Assembly: GCA_020744425.1 (NCBI GenBank)
Contig: JAGMUV010000003.1
Span: forward strand, 1,116,001-1,180,000
DNA: 64,000 nt
DNA from: Dactylonectria macrodidyma
Taxonomy: Eukaryota; Ascomycota; Sordariomycetes; Hypocreales; Nectriaceae
Reading direction: 5' to 3'
Under the pieces are notes generated by a model that saw only the letters and a list, made by a program, of their open reading frames with translations, had not been told where the DNA came from and searched no databases. Positions 37,873-46,626 of the stretch are shown here, piece by piece; positions within the stretch are counted from its first letter, which is position 1, and every line of letters starts with the position of its first letter. The position numbers were made by a program, and so were the translations under genes.

Positions 37873-37942
37873 GTCCACCCGAGGTGGTCCACCCAAGATA
37901 GTCCACCCAAGATAGTCCACCCAAGATAGTCCACCCATCCAC
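37873..37942 (+). repeat. 14-bp minisatellite
   Basis: Three perfect GTCCACCCAAGATA units (37887-37928) are flanked by one degenerate unit on each side (GTCCACCCGAGGTG before, GTCCACCCATCCAC after), making five 14-bp periods. Confidence 0.9.
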
Positions 37943-40355
37943 GCAATGTATACAGCACAGAGGGCTAAGCATGATGGAAGCCGCATCCTGAGTAATTAGT
38001 GTCCCGCCGGGAGGATTATTTAGTGGGTCATGGCTGGGTCGCTCAATGAGCCATCACTGAAGTCATTGGATGTAAGTCGACGAGTATCACCAGGCGTGAA
38101 ATGAAGAGAAGCCACTGCGTTTCGATGTGACATTGCCTTTGACCAGCGTCAATCAGATGTGGCAGGTGCTGCAGCTGACGAAAACAGCCAACGATAGACA
38201 AGAGCGAATACTCCAGAACAGAAGGATTTGTACCATGAGCTTTGCGCAGGCTTGCACGTCGCATTCTCGTCGAGTTGTTCAAGCCAAGCCGTGTACATAT
38301 ATCCCTATAACGATGAGCTTATACCCGCATCTTAGGTTTACCAGGGTACGCATGTGCGTGCTGGCACACAAGGTCTCTTTCATGCGTTTGAAATCCTCAA
38401 ACAATTGACTTCAAGAATATAGCATTTATGGTATGGCGAGACGTAGCAGTTACGAGAATTGGTACACACGATCTTCGTTTACTGAGGTATGTCCCGTCAA
38501 ACATTTGTAGGTGCGACGCAGGGGATTGAACAATGGAGAAGACGCTTTAAGAAACGATGATCGAGATTGCTGACCAACTCATTTACATACAAAATTGGTA
38601 GTAAAGCTTTCTTCATTCACTCTGTGGCATCTATCTGCCGAGGTACCCGGTTGAGTTACACTTTGCTCTATGCATTTGACTTGTATAAGCCGTCTCTTAC
38701 GACTTGAATGGTTTAATCGCGTTCGACCCCAAGACTCCCCAAACCCTGTCAAACAATGCCATCAAGGGGTTTGGTACTTTTAATATTGGTCTTGAGAGCA
38801 TTCGGGCGATTCACAAGGCGCAGTTACGGCATAGACCTGGTTGTCTGTCACCAGGGTGATGAGCTGGCGGAGGTTTCTAGTCGTTCAACTCCGAGAAGCA
38901 ACAGTTGGACGACACAGAAACATACACACATCCTAGAAGAGAAAACACGAACGGTTTATGGCGAAATGACGACTGCCGAATAGGATTAAAGCGTTAAATT
39001 CACGACCATCGTCACAGTCTCGATTGCCTCCATGGTGTTGATGAGCCAAGGACATAGACACACTTTCGTGACTGGCAATTTCTCTAACGGAACAGAAGCG
39101 TGCTTTCTAATGTCAGTCGCTTTTAGCTTGACTGATGCATTTGGGATTGAGAAAGTTACGGAAGGGCTAGCTTACCGCATTGAGTTGGTGACAGCAAGAG
39201 TGTTTATCCTTAGCAAAGATAACTAAGGTGCCTAGGCGTAAGACCATGAAACACGAACATGTAACTGAGTAACGAACCGACTAAAGAATAGTGCGTAAGC
39301 AGGAGAATAAAACAAGGAAGATCGAAAGCATTACTCAAGTACACCTGGCATGCCCCTTCGGCTTTTGTTGGCACATTGAGTCTTATAGAGTGCTACCATT
39401 CCACCCGTATAATCCCGTCCGCCCGCCTGAGTTGAGGCTGGGGGAAGCAACATGGAACGAACTGCCGAGAGCCGTCCCAATAGAAAAATCGACCGTTTGT
39501 ACCCAGCGACGCCAGTGTAGATGCGCCATTTATCTTTACCCCTTTAGCTCGCGTGGCTACAAATGCGCGCACAGTAAAGGTTGCCACCATCTTGAGCTGA
39601 CTTGTCTTGTTGGAGACAATGTAGCGCAGGTACAATACAGGTACAGAAAGGAGAGTCTAGCGCATTGACCTTGGGTACCGGCACCCGGGTCAGCGGGCTG
39701 GCTTCAGGCCTGCAGTTATAGGGCACATTTCCTGGGACTGCCATGCACCCCGATCCAGGTACGTAAGGCACAGCACAGCACAGCACGGCATGCCTTGCTT
39801 CTCACTTATCGTTGATATCGAATGAATCTTCTCAAACCTCACAACATCACAATTCCCCTCACAACCTTTCGGCCTTGATTGACTGCTTCCTCCCTCAGGC
39901 TGCGACCGATCCAGCAGCCGCACAGCCTCTGCTCCGACTTACTCAGTCGTCTCGTTGCCGCTCAATTGACTTGCTTGGTGTCTTTCTTGGGTTGGGTAAC
40001 TTGGGTTTTATCCTGGAGATTGGGCCACTACGCTCAGAGTTGACATCCCCTCATCACATTCTGCTTCGGCATCCTAAAACGTAAGCCTCCTCGCAGGTAC
40101 ACTGCTGTGGCCTGTCGCTAATCAACAGCATATCACAGGGCAGATTCCCGCTGACCGGGCCGTGGCCGCTGTTGTCAGACCTTGGTCGTGGCTCGACAAC
40201 AAGGCACAGTTCGGCAGAGCATCACACCGACACTGACACTGACAGACGGAACAAGAAGGGCAGGTGGCAAACAAGTGTTCTCTTGTTGATCCACTGCGCG
40301 AGTGTCTTGCTGCGTGCCTGAAGCAAAGCAAGAGAGGAAAGGAAAGAACAAAACC

Positions 40356-40379
40356 AAAAAAAAAAAAAAAAAAAAAAAA
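40356..40379 (+). repeat. 24-nt poly(A) run in presumed leader
   Basis: An uninterrupted run of 24 A lies 43 bp upstream of the acetyltransferase ATG and follows an A-rich purine stretch. It may exclude nucleosomes or form an A-rich 5' leader. Its exact length is uncertain because homopolymers are prone to sequencing error. Confidence 0.85.
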
Positions 40380-40422
40380 CCACTGCCAAACTCGTCTCAC
40401 CTCCCTCCCCTCCGGCCCCGCC

Positions 40423-41071
40423 ATGTCCGACTCCGGGACCGTGGCCCTCTTCTCCCCGGCCCAGCATGGCCACCTCATCCCGTACCTGGCCGCCATCCAC
40501 GCCTCCTGCATCACCCACGACCGCACAATCGCCACCTTCCTGCCGCCGCTGTCCCACGAGAAGCTGCTCGCCTGGTGGAAGGAGCGCATCGCCGAGGTCA
40601 ACGACGGCAAGCGCCTGATCTTCATCCTGCTCAACGAGTCCGAGCCTGGATCGCGTGCCAAGGGCGCAGATGTCATGGGTGTCGTCATGCTCGCCATGCC
40701 CTACTCCGAGACGAGGCCCTTTCGCGGCTCTGTTGAGAAGCTCCTGGTTCATAAGAACTTCCGCGGCCGGGGTGGTGCCAGAACCCTCCTCGGCTCCCTC
40801 GAGGTTGAGGCAGTCAAGCGTGGCAGGTCGATGTTGGTAAGTGACAGACAGACAAATGTTGACCATGCTCCATTGCTCTTCAGTGTATTATACCAATCCG
40901 CATTTCATCACTGACACTCATGGCTAGCTCCTTGATACCGAGTCCGGTAGCGTCGCAGAAGAAGTCTTTAGAAAATTCGGCTACGTCGAGCTAGGCCAGA
41001 TCCCCAAGTACGGCCTGAGTCCGACGGGTGAGTTGAAGGACGGTACCTTTTTCTACAAGCACCTGCAATGA
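40423..41071 (+). CDS. GNAT-family N-acetyltransferase
   Basis: Two exons (40423-40836 and 40928-41071), joined in phase 0 over a 91-nt intron, give 185 aa, a normal length for a single-domain GNAT. The acetyl-CoA-binding motif is VEKLLVHKNFRGRGGARTLL (residues about 104-123, with RGRGGA at 114-119). The last part (LLDTESGSVAEEVFRKFGYVELGQIP) is the usual GNAT motif B with the conserved F-x-x-G-[FY] element, and the C-terminus (KDGTFFYKHL) forms the final strand, as in phosphinothricin/aminoglycoside-type fungal acetyltransferases. The substrate cannot be inferred. The ATG follows a C/T-rich stretch and the poly(A) tract. It is convergent with SEC62. Confidence 0.88.
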
Positions 41072-41693
41072 TTTGGACTTCCCTCCCGTGAGGCGGAAGC
41101 TTGTTTCCCCCTTTTGGCCAAGGCTTGCCCCGTTGACGAGCCATGCTCCATCTGTTTTGATCTCTATCTAGATTCTTCCCCAAAAAAAAGTTGAGCGGGA
41201 GGGGGAGCGAGGCGACTCGGTTTTGCTGCTGTTCTGCTGATGGGTTCTGGCTTGCGAGGAGCTGCGGGTTGCTTTTGTTTTCTAGATCTCGAAAGAAATG
41301 ATGTGAGATGAGATGCGATGAGATGAACTGAATTGTGATGCATGTTGTTACTAGGATATACGTGGTTCCTCTTATGCCCATGACTCATCTCCATGATCTT
41401 TGTTCAACTAAACACTTTCATATCTCAACAGGTGCAATTAGTTGGGCACATGTCATGTTTGACCCATCGAACGTAGGAGGAATGCCCCTCACTTGCAAGC
41501 TTGTCTGGGATGCTCTGTTGGCACAATATCAGGCGAGAATTGAGATCGTTTCGTGCAATATAGTCTAGAGTATTATTACCTGCTGACATACAGCTCCGTT
41601 TACGATCCCCAAACTGTACATACTCCCTGCAATGTTGGTACACAAATCCGAAACGCCGCTCCAATCAATCAACACTGACTTTTTGCACGCCAT
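41072..41693. other. Convergent 3' region between GNAT and SEC62
   Basis: About 620 bp of 3'-flanking sequence, with repeated GATGAGATG words near 41300-41330. No gene, RNA or strong hairpin is recognised. Confidence 0.5.
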
Positions 41694-42942
41694 TTACTCG
41701 TCGTCCGCCAACTCCTCTACCCTAGGCGCCGAATATGATCGCTTCTCAAGCCCGGCGGTATTCACCTGGGTATCAGTGCCGGTGGTTGTCGCGGCAGCGG
41801 GAGCAAGCTGACCGGTAGCCGCGACCATGGCAGGGTTCGCGCTGGTGGGAGGGATGGCCTTGGACTTCTTCTTCTTGGGCTTCGTGGTCTAATTTTGGGT
41901 TAGTTCAAGTATCAAGTAAGTCATCGAGTTTGGCTTACCTCGTGCCAAGCCCAAAAAGGCTTGAAGCTGTCCAGGAATGAAACATCCTCCCACAAGTTGG
42001 GGAAAAGCCACAGACCGGGAGCCGCCACAAAGTATGTGATACAGAACAGAATAACACGGAAAATGGCCATCAGGAAGAACAGGCCTAGGAGACCCAGCAA
42101 GCCCCAACTTAAGTAGTAGACTCCTTGGCGCAGCACCAGAGGCCAGAGAGGGTAGAGGACAATGGCGAAGATGGCAACGAGAGCGAGGCCGGCATAGACC
42201 TTTCGCATGATCTGACTGCCCTCCCATAGCCAAGCGTAGTACATCTCCTCTTTGGCCTCTTGCTGTTGCTCAATCTTGACGTTCCACTGACCCTTGACAC
42301 GCTTGGGCTTCTTTCCGTTGGCAGCGGCCTGGGGCTCAATCTTGGTAACTCGAAGAGCGAGCATGCTCAAGGGAAGCAGCTTAAATGTGTTCTCCAGGGA
42401 AGCTCGGTCGGTGATTTCGGGAAGAAGAGGGTTCTTCTTGCGAGCCTTCTCATAAGCGGGAGACTGAAGGGCTCGGAGAGCTCGCTTGACTATGGTGCGT
42501 TAGTGGCTGGTGGGTTTGAAGTCGCAGCGAACATACCTTTGAACATGTCTTTGCGCTCGCCATTGAGAATACACGTGCGGGGCTTGAGCTCCTGGCTTCG
42601 CAAGAAGCTGGCGACGGCGAGGGCCTTGGGGTTCGGAGGGCCGGGAGTGATGGGCTGGGCGCGACCTTGGCCGCCTTGAGGAGGGTGTGGATGCTGGTGT
42701 CCAGGAGCTTGGCCAGCTTGCTGTTGGGCTTGGGCTTGGCGCATTCGCATCTGCTGAGCCTGGGCCTGCTTCTTGATGTGCTCGATGAACTCGGGAACGG
42801 ACATGCCATTCTTCTCAGCATCGATGGCTAGTTGGCGCTGCATCGCTTGGATCTGCTCAGGAGTTGGGCGCTGGCCGGGACCAGGCATTCGAATCTGGCC
42901 AGGGCCAGGCATTGGGCCGGGTTGGGGAGGAGGAGTAGCCAT
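41694..42942 (-). CDS. SEC62: SEC62, ER protein translocation subunit
   Basis: Three exons on the minus strand (42537-42942, 41939-42489, 41694-41888), with introns of 47 and 50 nt, give 383 aa. The N-terminus is Pro/Gly/Gln-rich (MATPPPQPGPMPGPG) with a Gln-rich coiled segment. The Sec62 cytosolic domain follows (PKALAVASFLRSQELKPRTCILNGERKDMF, VKRALRAL, LLPLSMLALRV). Two hydrophobic segments at about 233-253 and 261-290 form the membrane hairpin, followed by WLFPNLWEDVSFLDSFKPFW and a basic tail (TTKPKKKKSK). Sec62 with Sec63 acts at the Sec61 channel in post-translational import into the endoplasmic reticulum. The ATG at 42942 was chosen; an in-frame extension upstream has no ATG. It shares a 370-bp divergent promoter with MED21. 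Confidence 0.93.
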
Positions 42943-43312
42943 TTTGATCGCAAGGTCGAGAAAGAACGTCAAGAAGGATTAGAATTAGAAGCAGAAGAAG
43001 AAAAAGAAGAAGAGCGTGGAACGACTTGGTCAAGTGGACCGTTGCGGGATACCCTGCGGATTTTGTGAAAGAGTGTCGATGGAAATGGCGTTCTGGCCTC
43101 TTTAGCGTCTGACGTCGCGCCAGGTGTTCACTTCACTCCTGCATCAGCCCAAAATTTCGAGCTGCATCGAGTCCCGCTTATCTCCACGTGACGCTTAACA
43201 GCCCTGGACTGGCCGCCACCTTGGCGATTGGCGGCATCCGTGGGGCACGTCCATTTCTACATTCGCGAGGCTCGTCAGCCTTGTTTGTGACAGCTTCAGT
43301 TTCCGAATCATC
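42943..43312. promoter_or_regulatory. Shared divergent promoter of SEC62 and MED21
   Basis: Only 370 bp separate the two start codons, so the genes probably share regulatory DNA. The SEC62-proximal part is purine-rich on the plus strand (GAAGAAGAAAAAGAAGAAGAG near 42990-43015), meaning C/T-rich in the SEC62 sense direction. Confidence 0.65.
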
Positions 43313-43841
43313 ATGGGCGACCGCTTGACCCAACTGCAGGATGCTGCCGACCAGGTATGTGCCCATGACATACGCCACATTGGGACACCGAAGCTGATAC
43401 GCTTGTGCAGCTGGCGCAGCAGTTCGTTGCGTGCTTGCACTTCGTCCACAGTCGACACGACCTAGAAGTCCTCGGACCCAACGACAAAGTTCGCGATGTG
43501 AAGCAAGAACAAGCCCAGAAAGAAGGTGCGGATAACTATGGTATTAATCGATTGTTCGTAGTAGTGCTTACGATTGTCTAGTTGATTCTCTCCCGGCGGA
43601 TGAGTTCCGCGCAGGCATGCTTGAATTGTCGCGGGATCTCATCATCAAAGAACAGCAGATCGAGGTCCTCATTTCATCTCTGCCTGGACTAGACAACAGC
43701 GAGAAGGACCAAGAGCGATATATCAAGGAACTGGAAGACGATCTGAAGATTGCCGAGGCTCAGCGACAGGAGGCTATCAAGGAGAAAGATCAAATACTAG
43801 CCGAGCTCGATTCTGTGATTCGAAGTATCCGACGACCTTGA
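43313..43841 (+). CDS. MED21: Mediator complex subunit 21 (Srb7)
   Basis: Three exons (43313-43354, 43411-43525, 43582-43841) with two 56-nt introns give 138 aa, the size of Med21. The conserved start MGDRLTQLQDAADQ-LAQQFVACLHFVHSRHDLEVLGPNDKV is diagnostic, followed by DSLPADEFRAGMLELSRDLIIKEQQIEVLISSLPGL and a long C-terminal helix (EKDQERYIKELEDDLKIAEA...). Med21 pairs with Med7 in the Mediator middle module, which links activators to RNA polymerase II in the nucleus. The first exon is short (14 codons); the second donor is GTGCGG, weaker than the others, but restores the conserved VDSLPADEF join. The protein is mostly coiled coil. Confidence 0.93.
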
Positions 43842-44141
43842 GAGCTCGTCTTTATGCCAAGGAGAAAGCCTGAACTGCGGGTTCAGTCATGCATAGCGCG
43901 GAGTTTGGGTACTGGATGGGCTGCCGAGGACGTGGGATCACGGATCATGGAGTCCATGGAAATATATCGTCTGTTTGTTATTTTTAATGGAATCTCTCAT
44001 TGCAACCCAATAACACCGCAATCTACCATCTAATATTCTGTACGACCTGCCAATCTATGACGTCCTCAACAATATATGTGCGGAAAACCATGGCGGTGCA
44101 ACGATCTCAATAGTCTGAGCGATATGTCATTGGCGAGATGC
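43842..44141. other. Convergent 3' region between MED21 and the nucleotidase gene
   Basis: 300 bp of A/T-richer 3'-flanking sequence; nothing else is recognised. Confidence 0.45.
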
Positions 44142-45024
44142 TCAAGTTGATTTGGACTTGAAGAACTGGGGATAGATGTCACGGAGTTCTCGCAGATGCT
44201 GGATCTGGAACTGTGACGCGGGGGTCTCTGGAGCCTTGATCCCTTCCTCGACAAGGTGAGCGGCTGTCCACCCATACTCCTTCGCGTTTACGCAATTTTG
44301 ATAAGAGTCGTCTGAAAACTATTAGGGAAGACTGAATACACGGGCGATGAGACGAATCGTGCTTACCGACAAAAAAGCAGTCCTCTGGCCGCTCTACTCC
44401 GGCCTCTCGCATCGCCTTCTGGTACATTCGTGGATCAGGTTTGCAGATCAACGGTTGTTGGCCGTAGTCACAGAACGTGAGCCCGTCAAAGAGATCATCA
44501 ATTCCCAATAGTCCTACTACTCGCTTTCCGTGCGTCTTGTAGGCATTGGTGAAGAGCCACATGGTGACCTTGCTTTTGTCGATGTCCTCGAGTAGCGTTC
44601 GAAGTTCGGGATTGCGGTGAATAATGCCCTCTAGGGGAAGGGCATCGTCGACTTGCGCGTTGTAGTCAAGAGGATCAATCTTGTGGTGGCGCATGAGGCC
44701 CTCGATGGCGAGGCCATAGTTTTTGTAGTACGTTTGGTGCAGATGGACGGCCTCCTCAAAAGGAATCTCAAGGTGCTTGGAGAAGTACTCGTCAATGAGT
44801 TTGGCCATCAAATCGTGAACCTTGGCACCTACGCAAGAAATTAGTATATAATACTCATAGCAAGCAAGGTGCGCATCGTAGCAGACTCACTTCTTGGATA
44901 TAAGCAATTGTCAATGTCACTGCACTTAGATTAGTCGAAAAGACATGTAAAAGAGGATGAATTGAATATAGACGAACAAGAAGAAGACGGGCTTGCCCGC
45001 GGTCATTCCATTGGTGCTGCCCAT
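44142..45024 (-). CDS. Pyrimidine 5'-nucleotidase, HAD superfamily (SDT1/PHM8 type)
   Basis: Four exons on the minus strand (44978-45024, 44891-44919, 44367-44828, 44142-44311) with introns of 58, 62 and 55 nt give 235 aa. Splicing assembles the HAD nucleophile motif KPVFFFDIDNCLYP (Asp17 nucleophile, Asp19 acid/base), which is split by the first intron. The cap follows (AKVHDLMAKLIDEYF, YYKNYGLAIEGLMRHH), then motif II (TMWLFTNAYKTHGKRV), motif III lysine in LICKPDPRMY, and motif IV acids in CFFVDDSYQNCVNAKEYGW. The family dephosphorylates UMP, CMP and related nucleotides in the cytosol. The first intron uses an unusual GTTCGT donor but is required to form FFFDIDNC. The second exon is only 29 nt. 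The predicted reading from the ATG at 45024 fits relatives. Confidence 0.9.
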
Positions 45025-46626
45025 GTTTGTTCTGGTGAAGGATTTGGCGTTGAGTCGAGCGGCGGTGATGTTGGTGTGAGAGAGCAGTGTCAAGTTTGGT
45101 GACAAGTTTAGGACACGAGCTAGGGGAGGGAGGGAAGCCTTGAAAACGCGATTGATAGACAACAAGGTAGACGCACGTGGTCCTAGTTGGAGCATTTGAA
45201 GGCTTTTAAAAGATGGGTAGTTGGGAGTCTAATGGCAAGGAGATCCACCATTAACTCTAGTCATTTGCCACGTAACTGGATAGTTGAAGATGAATGGATG
45301 TCTGGGTTGGGAATCGGCGAACGCCGCCCAATGACTCCCTCGGCGTGGATGCTGAATAATAGCCTCATGTGCCTTCAAGCGACTCCGGAGCACCGCTTGC
45401 GGCAACAGCCACTTATTCTGGAACATGAGTATGACTGCATATTTTACCAAAGCCATTTTGTTAGTGCAACATTCTATGTGCTATGTACCATCAACGCCTC
45501 TCTAGATGAGCAACGATTGCAGGGATTTTGCAACTTCTCAGTGTTGAACGTGCATGCCATGTCACACTGGGGTAGGTGCATGGTCAGGCTGGTAACTGTT
45601 GGCACCAACATGATGCAGTTGCATCAGAACACAGAAATGGCCCGTACCGCCGCATGAAGCCCTCAAGTCCCTTGGATATTAAACTATCAGACACACTCAC
45701 TAGCCAGCTTCCCTGACTGTGATGGGTCTTTTGAGAGAGTAGGGGGATTTGAATCTCATACCAAGGGGTGACCATGACGACATAACACGAAAGCTAATGT
45801 TGATCGCAGCAACCTGCCGAGAAAGGGTCAATCTTAGGAAGTCATCTCTTCATTCTGCGCAGCTGCGCGTGAATGAGAACCCTGCCCAGTGAGCCTGGTA
45901 TCTGTAATGGACACCAGTAATTAATTGCACAAGGATTTACGGAGGACCATTTCCAAAGTCTTTGCCAGCCCGCAAGTCACATTTTGCTTTTTCTTATTAA
46001 AAGAACATTAGGTACATCATATAAATATTAGCACTAAAAGAGGCCCTATATTATAGCGCCCTTAGCCTACTAGCTAGCTCTAATTTAGGTCTGAGATCAC
46101 TAAAGCTACAGCAGATTAGCAGATATTAGCCTGTCGCGATGTGAGGGTAAAATGCACTGGTAAGTACCTAGCAAGGGTTCGAGGGTGTGACGTCCTTAGC
46201 GTGGGCAAAGACTTTTGAAATGGCCCTCCGTACAGGACCGAGCCTTGCGGCGACGGAATTCCAGGGTCTTCATTAGGCTGCTTCACCTAAAGGTGTTTGG
46301 TGTCCAAGCGCGTAGATAAATTCTGCCCGACACACCGCCTAATTATTCTACATGCCTTACCTTCAGCCGGGTCGAGCTTGGATCATTCTCCTGCCCTCCT
46401 GCCATACCTAGCTGAAAGCATCGACTATCCCTCCAGCGCAGACGCCATCTGAACAATTCCGACCACCGCCTCTACAGGTTTGGCAGAAAGAACCGCCCAA
46501 GTTGAGCTGTTGTCGTGTCATTCTCTCCAACAGCATCACTTTCTTGCTAGTATCCTTTGGTGCTCGAGCTCTGCTAGAGGGCCAGGTGACGTGACGAGTG
46601 TTTGCCACTTGCTGCAGGCTGCTGCC
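45025..46626. other. Intergenic region with an orphan ORF and an A/T-rich relic-like patch
   Basis: 1.6 kb between divergently oriented genes. A plus-strand frame with ATG at 45232 runs to 45657 (141 codons) without recognisable features. At 45981-46130 base composition switches abruptly to A/T-rich with many TA steps. After that, the sequence returns to normal, and a C/T-rich leader precedes the large gene at 46627. Confidence 0.5.
45981..46130. repeat. A/T- and TpA-rich patch, possible RIP-degraded element fragment
   Basis: About 150 bp consist of words such as TATTAAAAGAACATTAGG, CATATAAATATTAGC and AGCAGATTAGCAGATATTAG. TpA steps are frequent and CpG is rare, the pattern left by repeat-induced point mutation. 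The borders are sharp. No terminal repeat or coding remnant is recognisable in so short a fragment. Confidence 0.35.

Larger units (their letters stand above)
36493..40422. other. Intergenic region between Zn2Cys6 and second GNAT genes
   Basis: 3.9 kb with no convincing gene. It starts with 3'-UTR-like sequence, then holds a minus-strand 244-codon frame (37238-37972) that is low-complexity and partly made of a minisatellite (37873-37942). Between 38000 and 39700 the sequence is somewhat A/T-richer with short frames only. A poly(A) run of 24 lies at 40356-40379 in the presumed leader of the next gene. Confidence 0.5.

Noticed and set aside
37238..37972. Minus-strand 244-codon ATG frame
   Set aside because: Its N-terminal part is translated from the 14-bp minisatellite, the rest is Ser/His-rich low complexity, and no domain or splice context supports it.
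45187..45231. Extension of the orphan frame to 45187
   Set aside because: It would need a TTG start; the first ATG is at 45232.
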